From assembly GCF_018294505.1 (NCBI RefSeq), contig NC_057807.1, positions 169,288,883 to 169,352,882 on the forward strand: 64,000 bases of DNA, read 5' to 3'. Of the stretch, positions 1-11,282 are shown one piece after another. Position 1 is the stretch's first letter; each line of letters opens with the position of its first letter. The notes beneath the pieces are model-generated. The model was not told the DNA's origin, made no database searches, and was given only the letters and a program-made list of their open reading frames with translations. The position numbers and the translations under genes were made by a program. The stretch comes from Triticum aestivum (Eukaryota > Streptophyta > Magnoliopsida > Poales > Poaceae).

Positions 1-1908
1 CTTGGAGATTGTTGAACGTTTCCACGGACAGGACGTTGAGCCCTGCCCCGCCATCGATGAGGGTCCTGGTGACTAGCACGTTGCTGATGATTGGGGAACA
101 AAGCATCGGGAGGACTCCGATTGTGGCCGCACACTTGAGCTGGTCCGCTGAGCTGAACGTGATGGCGCATGCCGACCACCTGAGAGGGCGCGTGGCCTCG
201 AGCTTGGGGAGGGCTGCATTTACTTCACGAGCGAACTGCTTGAAGATGCGCTGAGAGGCTGGGGCTTGAGCTCCGCCCAGGATGCAGGCGATCGCGTGTG
301 GTTCCTGGAAGCCCCCAGCCCCCTCGTCCTGATGACGGTCCTCATTTCTTCTTGGCTGCGGCGGCGGCGGAGGGAGGCCTATGTTCCCTTGCGGGCAATC
401 CTCGCGAGGCTAATCCCTCCAGCCTCCCTCGCGAGGCGGGTCCTGCTAGCGATCCTCGCGAGGTTGGTCGCGCCACCCCTGGCGTGGGCCGCGGTCTTCC
501 CAGCGTCCTGCATTCCTTCCTCCTCCCCGGCCGTAGCCCCGGTCGCTGCGGTCGGGACGTCGGCCGACCCTTCCTTCACGCACGGCCCGGAGCTCTTGGC
601 ACACGCAGTACCGACTGCCCTTGGAGGGTTCGGGCTGATCTCTACCCCGCTTGGTGTCTGGCTCTGCCGCGAGCACGGCAGCCCCCTTGCGCTTCACGTC
701 CTTGGCCTTGGGCTTCTTCTCTTCTGGGTCTGCGGCAGGCAGCTCGAGGAGGGAGAGGCGCCCCTCCTCGGCCCTGACGCACTTGGTCGCCAAGTTGAAC
801 AGTTCCAAGGAGGTGCACAGGTCTTCATGCATAGCCAGCTCCTCCTTCATCTTGACGTTGCGCACACCGTTGTTGAAGCGCTGGATGTACTTCTGCAGGG
901 TTTCCCCTGGTTGCTGCTTGATACGGCGCATGTCACTCACGGCGGGTGGCCGGTCGCGAGTACCCTGGAAGTTGGCGATGAAGCGGGTGCGCATCTCGTC
1001 CCAGGAGGAGATCGTGCCTGGAGCCAGATTCAGGAGCCAGGTGCAGGCCCCATCCTTAAGCGCCATGGGAAACCAGTTCGCCATGACCTTCTCGTATCCG
1101 TTGGTGGCCTCGATGCCCAGCTCGTAGAGCTGGAGGAACTCTGCAGGGTCAGCCGTGCCGTCGTAGCGGGGAGGCAGGTCTGGCTTGAACTTGCCGGGCC
1201 ACGCGATGCTGCGTAGCTCGGGGTGAAGGCGCGGCAGCCCGCTGTGGCCACAGGAGGCCTTGGGCGACGAAGAGCTTGGTCCTGTGGGTCCCCATAGGCT
1301 GCAGCTGGGAGCAGTGCGGGGTCTTGACGTGCTAGAGCAGGGAGCGCTCGAGCAGCTTCTCGAGGGCGAGGGACTTCTTGGCAGCTCTCCTCCTGCCGCG
1401 CTGGCGCCTGACGGAGCGGGTTCCGCTCAGGGGCCGCGCGCCTTGGGGCCAGGGCGCCTTCTTGAGGGGGAGGCGGATGAGGCGCCCCAGGAGCTTCATT
1501 GCCCGCGCAGGGCGGGGCGCGGTGCAGCGAGAAGGACGGCGCGGGGGAGCCCCCAGCGGCGTGGACGAGCTCGGCGACTCGGTCGAGCCACTCTTTGTAG
1601 ACGTTGTCGATTGGGCGGTAGCGCAGGAGCTCGTTTGCCACGATGAGCGCAGCTCGAGCCTCCATGGCCGCGCGGGGCGCGCGAGACGAAGAACCAGCAG
1701 GGGTGAGCGAGGGTGTAGCAGTGCGGCCGTCTCGCCTCATGGATGGGTGCTGGGACGATGCTTGCTGCTCGTTCCTCGCCGGGCCGGTGGCAGCGTTGAT
1801 GGCAAGTGATGGGGAACGACGAGGGCGCCCACCGACGGGAGCCGTCTGGGCGACGCGGGAAGCGAGGGCGGCTCGGCGCTCGGCGCGGGCCCGACGAGCG
1901 TCAGACAT
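1..1908 (-). pseudogene. gag-protease polyprotein, frameshifted and partial
   Basis: Minus-strand reading starts at the ATG at 1908 with a basic, Arg/Ala-rich N-terminus. The gag core follows at about 1240-700, with a WPGKFKPDLPPRYDG-type start, the YIQRFNNGVRN motif and an AEEGR segment, then a basic tail rich in Arg and Gly. The N-terminal frame (1908 to about 1215) and the core frame (about 1215-446) differ, so there is at least one frameshift near 1215-1240. The expected zinc knuckle is degenerate: a Cys pair is seen, without a clean CCHC. At the window edge (1-60) the sequence encodes the retropepsin motif IDGGAGLNVLS with its catalytic Asp. Homology of the gag core to the retrotrans_gag family is inferred from these motifs. 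Confidence 0.8.
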
Positions 1909-1961
1909 GAACGCGATGGTCGGAGAAGAACAGGGCGACGGGTGGCAAATTCCGGCGCAGC

Positions 1962-1979
1962 CCTACCTGGCGCGCCAAA
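1962..1979 (-). promoter_or_regulatory. Primer binding site of the 1-2888 element
   Basis: Directly inside the LTR the minus strand reads TTTGGCGCGCCAGGTAGG. It touches the LTR end at 1980. The Tat-like element at 31065-44270 has a near-identical site (TTTGGCGTGCCAGGTAGG). The tRNA that would prime here was not identified. Confidence 0.7.
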
Positions 1980-2888
1980 TGTTGGATTTCGGGTTTCCGG
2001 CAGACCCTTGAGATTCGAACACTGGGGTGCGCGCGGAGATTTTGCCCTCTATCTACCCGCTCCTCGCCGAATCGCTAGGATCTAAACTACGAAAAGAACA
2101 ACACAAGAGACACAAGGTTTATACTGGTTCAGGCCACCATTGTGGTTTAATACCCTACTCCAGTGTGTGGTGTGGTGGATTGCCTCTTGGGCTGATGATG
2201 AACCATACAAGGAAGAACAGCCTTCCGAGGGTCTGTTCTTGGCTGATGCGACGAACTGCTAGGAGGAGTTGAGTCGCTCTATCTACTGGTTTCTTGGTGA
2301 GGATCTAGATGCCTCTACCCTGGGGGTGGCTAGTCCTATTTATAGGCAAAGGCCCTGTGCCTCTCCCTAAATATTGAGCGGGAAGGGCGCCAACAATTGG
2401 CCATTTTGAAGGGGAACAACGGGTACACCTATCCTGACTAAAGTTGGTCCTTGCCTGCCAAAGACTCTGGTGGTGACGCCTGCTTGGGCTCCACAATGAC
2501 TTCCTCCCTGCCGTTGGGCTGGTCTTGGTCTTGTTGCACCGAAATGGATGCCTTTGCTTGATGCTCTCTCCTGCGCTTGCTCCCTTTGCACTAAAGAGGA
2601 AAGGAGGACACTGCGCGGGCTGGCGCCCGACTGGCGCCCTTGGTCGTCAATGCTTGCGTCATGGGCACCTCGCGAGGTACTCTACCTTGAACTCTCCGCC
2701 TTCTCGTGAGCCCGCCTGATGAGGTCGTGCCTGAGGAAGCTCCCTGTCGTCCGCCCCGCGAGGCTTGGCCCCTCGCGAGGGTCTTGAGCTTGTGTTGATG
2801 AAGATGGGCTGTGCTGGGCCCCCCTTTGAGCCACGCCGCAGGCCGCAGGTAGGCAAGTCTGGGGACCCCCGTTCCTAGAACGCCGACA
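1980..2888 (-). repeat. 5' LTR (909 bp) of the 1-2888 element
   Basis: The sense strand (minus) starts at 2888 with TGTCGGCG and ends at 1980 with ..CCAACA. A TATA box (CCTATAAATAG, minus strand, 2336-2346) sits where the U3/R border is expected. Only one LTR is in the window, so target duplication and age cannot be read. Confidence 0.8.
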
Positions 2889-3009
2889 AGGGGGAGTTTG
2901 TTTTATTATATTTTTCTTTATTTTTGTTTAGCAGGATTGCGCATACCAGTTACTAGCCTCTCTCATGCAATGCCAAGTGAATAAACACCCCTCATGCAAT
3001 GCCAAGTGA
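2889..3009. other. Unassigned spacer with a 28 bp tandem duplication
   Basis: Short AT-rich stretch between the first element and the LTR-like sequence that starts near 3010. It contains two 28 bp copies of ctcatgcaatgccaagtgaa.. at 2962-2989 and 2991-3018, one base apart and nearly identical. I recognise no gene or element here. It may be an eroded LTR end or the target DNA of the left element. Confidence 0.5.
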
Positions 3010-3949
3010 ATAAACACCAATCTAAACACAAATGTGTACGATCAAGACTAGGGACTCACAAGAAGATATCACAACACAACTCTATACACAAACTGAAATA
3101 ATACAAGATTTATATTACAAGCCAGGGGCCTCGAGGGCTCTAATACATAGCTCTATACACAAGAGTCAGCGAAAGCAACAATATCTGAGTACAAACATAA
3201 GTTAAACAAGGATGCCTGAAGAAGGCAAACACAAAAGCAGCAACGATCGAAGAGGCAAGGCCTCCTGCTTGGGACCTCCTAACTACTAATAGCCGTCGGT
3301 GGTCTCCATGTAGTAAACAATCTGCCAGGAAACATTTTGAAGCAAAAGTAGAGCACCAAAATGACATGCTAGACTACTCCATAATTGCAAACAAGGGCAG
3401 GAATGGATAGACAACAACCATATGTTCAAAACATCCGTACTGAAGTATCTCAAAATATGCATGGATCTCTTTGTAGCAACAAATTTACATGGCATGAAAA
3501 TAACAGTAGACAGGGACTAAAATCAGCAACATCACGAAGCCTAGTTTGCATGCTTGTGCTAGTCACCACATTGATCACAAAAATACATGGATAGCACCAC
3601 TGGAAAGATGGCATGGCATAGATCAAAACACATGTGGACATCAACCTCATAGGATGCACACATCAATCATGGCAAAAATGACAAATGAGCAAGTTATAAC
3701 AGTTTCAGCAGATTAACATCACTTAGCACTCTTCCAACAGCCTTTAGGGCATCAAGATGAGCTCAAATGAAAATTATGCAATGGAATGAAATGATCTACT
3801 CGTCGAGACGAACAATTTGACATGTTACACGCACAAAACAGAGCTACGGATGCAGAGATACAGCCTGACGAACATGGCATGATAATATTAGAAAACGGGG
3901 ACTTAGCAGAATTTCGGACCTCGGGGAAAAGTCAACCAGCCGCGAATCT

Positions 3950-4515
3950 CGCCGGAGACGGGTGGAGATGACCGGAGAAGGGTGGATCCGGGCCGGATCT
4001 CGCCGGATCCGGCCGGATCCCGGCGTGGGGCGGCGCGGGGAGGCACGGGGACGGCGGGGCGCGGTGGAGGAGCTCGACCCCGAGCTCGGGCGGCCATGGC
4101 GGGGTCGCCGGCGAGGAGGCCGGGCCATGCCGGAGCGACAGTGCACGGGGGCGCCTCGGGCGCTGCGGCGGAGCTCCCTGGGAGCCGGGAAGGCGGCGGC
4201 CGGCGGCGGGCACTGGCGGCGCGGGGCCGGGGAGGCGCGGGCGAAGGCTGGGCGCGGGCCGGGCGCGGCGGCGGCGAGGCGAGCCCGACCGGCGGCGGCG
4301 CGGGGAGCCGGTCGGGGCGGCGCGCGCCTCGGGCACGGAGGCGGCGGCGGGCGGGCCAGGCGGCGGCGGCGCGCGCGGGCCGGGAGGGTCCCGCGCGGGC
4401 CTGGCGGGCCGGCGGCGGAGGGTGGCGGCGGCGCGCCACGTGGCGGCCTCCGATTGGCACGGGGAGCGGCGGCGGACATGTCCGGCGCCGGGCGGACACG
4501 TCCGGCGCGCGGAGG
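3950..4515. other. GC-rich block inside LARD A LTR
   Basis: A very GC- and CpG-rich stretch of about 560 bp, downstream of the TATA box in the sense (minus) direction. Long open frames on both strands (up to about 220 codons of Pro/Ala/Arg/Gly) arise from the base composition. A partial copy lies at 10985-11282 in the other LTR. Comparable blocks sit at the same place in the LARD B LTRs (19925-20700 and 50640-51450). I do not regard the open frames as genes. Confidence 0.6.
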
Positions 4516-4555
4516 AAGAAGGGGCTAGGGTTTGGACTCCGAATTTTCGGGGGAG

Positions 4556-4572
4556 GCCACATATTTATAGGT
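4556..4572 (-). promoter_or_regulatory. TATA box of LARD A 3' LTR
   Basis: The minus strand reads ACCTATAAATATGTGG, with a consensus plant TATA box, just upstream (sense direction) of the GC-rich block. LARD B carries ACCTATAACCCC at the matching place (20758-20770 and 51508-51522). This is the probable transcription start region of the LTR. Confidence 0.6.
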
Positions 4573-5056
4573 AGAGGGAGCTAGGAGAGTCCAAATGAGG
4601 TGCAGTTTTCGCCCACACGATCGTGATCGAACGACCGAGAGCACGGAGGGGAGTTAGGTGGGTTTTGGGTCACTTTGGAAGGGGTGTTGGGCTGCAAACA
4701 AAAGAGGGCTCTGCGGTTACCCGGTTAACCGTTGGAGTACCAAACGACCTCCAAATGGCATGAAACTTGACAGGCGGTCTACCGGTGCTATACCAAGGCC
4801 GCTTGGCAAGACTCGGGCCATTCCGAGAAGGTTTAATACCCACTCACGAAAAGAGAGAAGAGGGGAACGCTCGCGGACATAGGAGCGCCGGATTGCAAAA
4901 CAGAAAACGGGGAAAAGGCTCGGATGCACGAGACGAACACGTATGCAAAATGAAATGCACATGATGACATGATAAAATGCAACACGCAAGCAAATGACAT
5001 GGCAACAACGGCGAATAACTGGCAGACACCTGGCGCATCGGATCCGGGGCGTTACA

Positions 5057-5094
5057 ACACTCCTCCACTAATAAGAGATCTCGTCCCGAGATCT
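5057..5094 (-). promoter_or_regulatory. Polypurine tract and adjacent palindrome, LARD A
   Basis: In the sense (minus) direction the tract TTAGTGGAGGAGTG abuts the LTR start at 5056. Just upstream lies an inverted repeat with 8 bp arms and a 3-base loop: AGATCTCG (5076-5083), tcc, CGAGATCT (5087-5094). LARD B has AAATCTCG..CGAGATTT at the same place. Confidence 0.65.
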
Positions 5095-7190
5095 TAGGAC
5101 CGAGACAGAAGGGAAAAATGGATGAGGTGAAACAAGAACTCGATTAAAGAAGCAAAGAATCGAGAGGACTCAAGAAGAAGAGAGGAACGACGAGAATGAC
5201 GAGAATCGAAATCTCACGAAATCAGATAGACTATGAAACAACTTCGGTTAGAAAGAGATAAGAAACGAATAAGACTGAAAGAATTTAGGTAGCACTCCGG
5301 CTGAAACTGGAAGGATTAGAACGAGCTAGAGAGGATGGAATGATACTTGATGAACTCTTGAAGAATGAATTAAATCATGAAGAGCCACCATGAAGAACTC
5401 CGGTAACAAAAGGATGATGAGATAGAATAAAGGATGAAAGAATAAGATTAAAGCCTTGCGGTGATTTAGATGGAGTTTCCGATGAGATGGCCGAGGGAAT
5501 CCGAACTCCGGAAAAGAAAAGATGAAAACACTTGGAACTAGAATTTATTCATCAAGAACAAACTCCGAAGGAAGGGATTAATCACTTGGATGAAATAAGA
5601 ATAAGATTTATTGTATGCTCATCCTTCATCAAATTAAATTGATGACAAGCAATGGATTTTGCATACTACATATTCTTGTTGGAAAAGGATTGAGGGGGAA
5701 CATAGCGCAAAACTTGAGAAAGTCTTCCTGGGCCACCGGTAGGATTCGAAAGAACGAATGGATTAATATGAAAACCAAAGGAAAGAAATCTGAAAAACCA
5801 CCGTAGGAAACCAAAATGACTGATGAAAGAGAACGAATCGCCGGGAAGAATTAGAAGAACCAATAAGCTAGAGGGGATTTAGATGCAAAAGAACGAAGAG
5901 ATCATGAGCTGATTAACGAACACTTGAACGAAGCACCGGGATAAATAGAGAACAATAACTGGAATGATGGCCTCCGGTGAGAACGGGAGAACAACTTCTG
6001 ACATACTCCGGATGAGTAAGAAAGAATATATGACAATTGGAATAATTCAAGAGAATAGCATGAAGCTAGAACCACAAAACTCCGGGAAAGCAGACAAGAT
6101 TTAGAGGAAAAGCTCTTCCTCGATCTTCAAATGACGACGAGAAACACCACAAAATTACTAAGATACTCCGGTAGAACGAAAACCGAAAAGGTTGAGCCAA
6201 CAATGAAAAGAATTTGAAAGCGATCTTGGGGAAGGAATATGACTGATGATAATTCAGTCTTACGTCAAACTTCAAAAGGATTTGAGAATAACTCCGGAGG
6301 AATTAGAAGAGTCAGGTAAGATCCTGGGAAAAGACCTATGGGTTAGGGCCCACTGGAGAGATAACACCGTTGAAAATGATTATTGAAAAGATAGATGATG
6401 CACCGAAACAATTGAAATATTTGAATGAGGTGACAACCTCGAATTAATTCAAACACAGACGAATATCCTGAGATATCTTGAACACTCCGGAAGGATAAAC
6501 TGGCGAGAGGCGAATGAGTAGGGAAAACACTTGAGCCGAGGGAAAGAATATAATCAACATCGAAAATTGGGATTGAATCCACCGGAAAAGAGATGAAGAA
6601 TGACGAACGAGACGAGAATCCACCGGTTGAAATAATTTAGGAAAGATTGAAGTGGCTCCACACAAATGAAATTGATGGTCGGAAGAAACTCGAACTCCGG
6701 GAATAAGAGGGTGGGAGGGCGGGAAAAACATAGGCAACTGGAAGGGGGAACCGACGAATATCTTGAAGAGAAAACACCGGTTAAAATCATTGAGCAGAGA
6801 AGGCAAAGATTTCGCACGAGTAGGATGGAAACTCGATTACGGACTCCGGTTCCGAGAAGAAGAAGGGTGGGCAGGTGGGGAAAAAAATCAACTGAGGATT
6901 GAACTCAAAGATGAAGAGGCTCGAGTCAACTTGACGAGAAATGCACCGGATAAAAGAGCTGAGGAACAACGATCGAAAGACCCACTGCGTGATCCTAAAT
7001 GAAATTTGAATGGGAAGAGGAGTAATTCAAAACACCTACGTCAAGATTCCTTACCAGAGCGACGAAGGGGCAGAGGAGTAAAAAGAATTCATACTCTCCG
7101 ATATAACTAGACTCTGAAAACAGTTTTCTTCTAGACTCAACAACGGCCAAACTACACGATCAATCAAGGGGGCTCCTAAGGTCGGTCGAG

Positions 7191-7202
7191 GCTCTGATAC
7201 CA
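7191..7202 (-). promoter_or_regulatory. Primer binding site (initiator tRNA-Met), LARD A
   Basis: The minus strand reads TGGTATCAGAGC, the classic plant tRNA-iMet primer site, three bases inside the LTR end at 7206. Confidence 0.85.
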
Positions 7203-7205
7203 ACT

Positions 7206-10200
7206 TGTCACGCCCAATATGCGACCCTATCCAAAAGGAACTCGAAGGTCCCACTAAGGATAGACCCGCATATTGAAACGCTTTTGCAAGGTGGATATCA
7301 TTACATCAACATTACATAATAGATAGGGATACATACATAAGGCATACAATGCCACACGAATACAACATCACAATACATCAGAGCACTATCCGACAACGGA
7401 TGAAACACAAACAGAAACTCAAACGACATCCACCCTGCTAGCCCAGGCTGCCGACCTGGAACCTATCCCCTGATCGAAGAAGCAGAAGAAGAACTCAACG
7501 CAAGCAAGCATCGCTCTCGCGTCATGATCATCGGAAAACCTGTACCTGCAACTGTTGTTGTAGTAATCTGTGAGCCACGAGGACTCAGCAATCCCATTAC
7601 CATGGGTATCAAGACTAGCAAAGCTTAAAGGGGAAAGGAAGGGGCAAAGTGGTGAGGCTGCAGCAGTGACTAAGCAAGTATGGTGGCTAACCAACACAAA
7701 TAAGAGCGAGAAGAGAACAAGTAGCACGGTCGTCAACTAGTAATGATCAAGAAGTGATCCTGAACACCTACTTACGTCAAACATAACCCAGAAACCGTGT
7801 TCACTTCCCAGACTCCGCCGAAAAGAGACCATCATGGCTACACACACGGTTGATGCATTTTAATTCGGATCTGGTGTCAAGTTATCTACAACCGGACATT
7901 AACAAATTCCCATCTGCCAATAACCGCAGGCATGGCTTTCGAAAGATTATACCCTGCAGGGGTGTCCCAACTTAGCCCATGACAAGCTCTCGCGATCAAC
8001 GAAGGAATAGACCTTCTCCCAGGAAGACCCGATCAGACTCGGAATCCCGGTTTACAAGACATTTCGACAATTGTAAAACAAGACCAGCAAAGCCTCCCGC
8101 TGTGCCGACAAATCCCGATAGGAGCTGCACATATCTCGTTCTCAGGGCACACCGGATTGTCCAGACTTCCGGTAGGCCAACCCAGAGTTGCCCCTGGTGG
8201 CCACCGGCGGCCGACAGTTTGGACCAACACTCACAACGAGCACTGGCCCGGGGGGGGGGGGTAAATAAAGATGACCCTCGGGCTCCGGAAACCCAAGGGA
8301 AAAAGGGCTAGGTGAGCCAAATGGTAAAACCAAGGTTGGGCCTTGCTGGAGGAGTTTTATTCAAAGCGAACTGTCAAGGGGGTCCCATAAATCACCCGAC
8401 CGCGTAAGGAACGGAAAATCCGGGAACATAATACCGGTATGACGGAAACTAGGGTGGCAAGAGTGGAACAAAACACCAGGCAAAAGGCTGAGTCTTCCAC
8501 CCTTTACCAAATATATAGATGCATTAATAATATAAGAGATATTGTGATATCCCAACCAAAATCCTGTCCACCATGGAGAAATCTTCAACTTCACCTGCAA
8601 CTAGCAACGCTATAAGAGGGGCTGAGCAAAGCGGTAACATAGCCAAGCAACGGTTTGCATAGAAAAGGTGTCAAAGGTTAGAGGTTCATGGCAATATGGG
8701 ATGGCTTGAAGAGCAAATGATAGGTAACGCAGCATAGCGATAGAACGAAGCAAACTAGCATAGCAATGATAGTAGTGAGATCCAGGGTAGCGGTCATCTT
8801 TCCTGAAATCCCGCAAGGAAGAAGAATGAGTCCTTGAAGAAGACGAACGGATGAAGCCGAACCAACCGTAGACGAACGAATCCTCACGATCGCAACGAAA
8901 CAAGAACTAACAAGAAGAAGCACACAACAAGGTAAACACACCACACATGAACAAGGCATGATGCACAACAAGCATGATGCATGACAAGGCTACATGAAGC
9001 TACTCATGGCAAGGGATGATGCAAACAAGAGCAACACATCAAGGCAAGTTTAAATGAGGCCGGGAACAACATATAACAATTCCGGTAAGTCCTCATATGC
9101 AAATTTAGAAATTGGTCCAGATCTGAATAAACCTTATGTTCAAGTTGTTAAACAGCAAGTTAAGATGCACCAAGATGATCTACACGAAATTCTAGTCAAG
9201 TTACATATAAAGTTCATTAGATTCGGAGCTACGGTCTAGAAGATATGAGCAAAACAAGTTAAGCATGGCATTGATGCAAAATGCTGCCAAACATCAAGCA
9301 AACACCTCAAAACAAGGATGCAACATGATAATATGAGGCTACATGCAAAATCAAGCAAGTTTCATATAGAGCACACTCAAAACGGAGCAACGGTTCAACA
9401 CATACACTCTATACAAGGCTTAACAACAATCTGTCCATAACAGCAACTAGGCATATTGCAATCATCAAAACAACATGCTACAGGACCTCAACATAATAGC
9501 AAAAGGCATGGGCATGATGTACAGGTAAAGCATAACAAAACATGAACACTGAGCTATCTCCAGAAATCACTAGATCATGCTCAAACACACATGGAAAGAT
9601 TGCAAATAATAACAGTTTCAGACATATCAGGAAATAACATCAGGTTGCAATGTTCAGAGCTATCAAACAATATGTTACAGGAACTTATCATAGCAAACAA
9701 AGGCATGGCATGAATCTAGTAATTGCATAGATCAAAAGTCCCTTACTGACCATAAGCCAAAAAGGATCAGAAGATATGATGGCACCCATGTAAACATGGC
9801 AAGTTATATTACAGATTCATACATGGCAGGAACAATAATAAGAAGGCATGTTAGTGAGCTTGAACCACTCACTACAGAGCAATACATGGCATGGCAAGGA
9901 AACCAACAGTAAGAAGGCATGTTTATGAAGCTAAGCATGGCAATAGCAAGTTCATAGGGTACATGGATCACTAACAATAAGCATGGAAGCAACTGAACTT
10001 GATGTTAACAGGCTGACAGCAACATTATGAAGCAACTTTGGAGCAAGATATGAACAAGCTACAGCAACCTATAATTGCAACCAAGGGCATGGATGGATAC
10101 AGCATGGCATGTAGAACAAAACATATTTATAGAACATCTCCAAATTATGCATAGAATGATTAGTAGCAACATGTTTAAATAGCATCACGGAATAACAGAT

Positions 10201-11282
10201 TCAGCCTAGCAAAACAGCAACATCAAGTACACTACTTAACAAGCTCGATACACTCACCACAGGTCATGGCATGACAAGATAAGCATAGCATCATCAATAA
10301 GACATGTTTATGTAACCAACCAAGGCAAGAACAAGTTCATAGCATGCAAGGATCAACTATAGCAAGCTTGGCTAAATTGAATAACAAGTAAACAATCTGC
10401 GAGGAAACATTTTGAAGAAAAAGTAGAGCACCAAAATGACATGCTAGACTACTCCATAATTGCAAACAAGGGTAGGAATGGATAGACAACAACCATATGT
10501 TCAAAACATCCTTACTGAAGTATCTCAAAATATGCATGGATCTTTCTGTAGCAACAATTTACATGGCATGAAAATAACAGCAGACAGGGACTAAAATCAG
10601 CAACATCACGAAGCCTAGTTTGCATGCTTGTGCTAGTCACCACATTGATCACAAAAATACATGGATAGCACCACTGGAAAGATGGCATGGCATAGATCAA
10701 AACATATGTAGACATCAACCTCATAGGATGCACACATCAATCATGGCAAAAATGACAAATGAGCAAGTTATAACAGTTTCAGCAGATTAACATCACTTAG
10801 CACTCTTCCAACAGCCTTTAGGGCATCAATATGAGCTCAAATGAAAATGATGCAATGGAATGAAATGATCTACTCGTCGAGGCGAACAATTTGACATATT
10901 ACACGCACAAAACGAAGCTACGGATGCAGAGATACAGCCTGACGAACATGGCATGATAATATTAGAAAACGGGGACTTAGCAGAATTTCGGACCTCAGGG
11001 AAAAGTCAACCGGCCGCGAATCTCACCGGAGACGGCTGGAGATGACCGGAGAAGGGCGGATCCGGCCGGATCCCGGCGTGGGGCGGCGCGGGGAGGCACG
11101 GGGACGGCGGGGCGCGGTGGAGGAGCTCGGCCCCGAGCTCAGGCGGCCATGACGGGGTCGCCGGCAAGGAGGCCTGGCGATGCCGGAGCGACGGCGCGCG
11201 GGGGCGCCTTGGGCGCGGCGGCGGAGCTCCCTGGGAGCCAGGAAGGCGGCGGCCGGCGGCGGGCATTGGCGGCGCGGGGCCG
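7206..11282 (-). repeat. 5' LTR of LARD A, truncated
   Basis: Starts on the plus strand with TGTCACGCCC, the inverted partner of ..GGGCGTTACA at 5056. It runs 4077 bp with no coding content and stops abruptly at about 11282, in the GC-rich block, where Athila-type LTR sequence takes over. It contains a run of 12 G (8250-8261). The segment 9054-10390 is rich in 'gcatg/acatggc' motifs. The missing end equals 4222-5056 of the other LTR. Confidence 0.75.

Larger units (their letters stand above)
1..2888 (-). mobile_element. Ty3/gypsy LTR retrotransposon, 3' part outside window
   Basis: Element read on the minus strand. From right to left it shows the 5' LTR (1980-2888), a primer binding site touching the LTR, a broken gag, and the beginning of the aspartic protease at the window edge. 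The LTR begins TGTCGGCGTTCTAGG in the sense direction and ends in CA. No other LTR of this family is visible, so reverse transcriptase, integrase and the 3' LTR must lie left of the window, if present. The protease motif and gag layout are those of the gypsy superfamily; the family name is unknown to me. Confidence 0.85.
3010..5056 (-). repeat. 3' LTR of LARD A, chimeric and shortened
   Basis: The right end is intact: ..gggcgttaca at 5056, followed by the polypurine tract. Positions 3312-4222 are nearly identical to 10385-11282 of the other LTR, apart from a deletion in the right copy between GGATCC-type repeats near 3985-4010. Positions about 3010-3312 instead match the beginning of the LARD B LTR (47290-47580), and the ~3.2 kb that should precede 3312 are missing. 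The copy is therefore recombinant (see findings). It contains a GC-rich block (3950-4500). Confidence 0.75.
5057..7205 (-). other. Non-coding internal domain of LARD A
   Basis: 2149 bp between the two LTRs with no frame resembling gag, protease, reverse transcriptase or integrase. The plus strand is strikingly purine-rich (long runs of GAA, AGA and GGA), so the sense transcript would be pyrimidine-rich. The hexamer CTCCGG occurs 11 times between 5295 and 6848 and CACCGG six times; about one CTCCGG per 2-4 kb is expected by chance. The domain starts (right end) with the tRNA-Met primer site and ends (left end) with the polypurine tract and a palindrome. It probably serves only in packaging and reverse transcription supplied by a partner element. 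Confidence 0.65.
3010..11282 (-). mobile_element. LARD-like non-autonomous LTR retrotransposon 'A'
   Basis: Minus-strand element with a primer binding site for initiator tRNA-Met (7191-7202), a polypurine tract next to 5056, and no gag or pol anywhere in its 2.1 kb internal domain. The left copy is the 3' LTR (to 5056) and the right copy is the 5' LTR (from 7206). The LTR type is very long. The right copy runs 4.08 kb before it is cut at 11282, and the missing end corresponds to about 0.83 kb of the left copy, giving roughly 4.9 kb. Long LTRs around a conserved non-coding core match the large retrotransposon derivatives (LARDs, e.g. barley Sukkula); the name is from memory. Confidence 0.75.

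Noticed and set aside
266..1216. 316-codon plus-strand frame over the left element
   Set aside because: It is the antisense shadow of gag, whose minus-strand motifs are clear; no domain or promoter supports the plus-strand frame.
3844..4584. Long open frames (about 200-220 codons, both strands) in the GC-rich LTR block
   Set aside because: Composition artefact: high GC removes stop codons in all frames, products are low-complexity Pro/Ala/Arg/Gly, and they overlap each other on both strands.
8250..8261. Run of 12 G as a possible functional tract
   Set aside because: Isolated homopolymer inside a non-coding LTR; prone to sequencing and slippage errors, with no paired motif.
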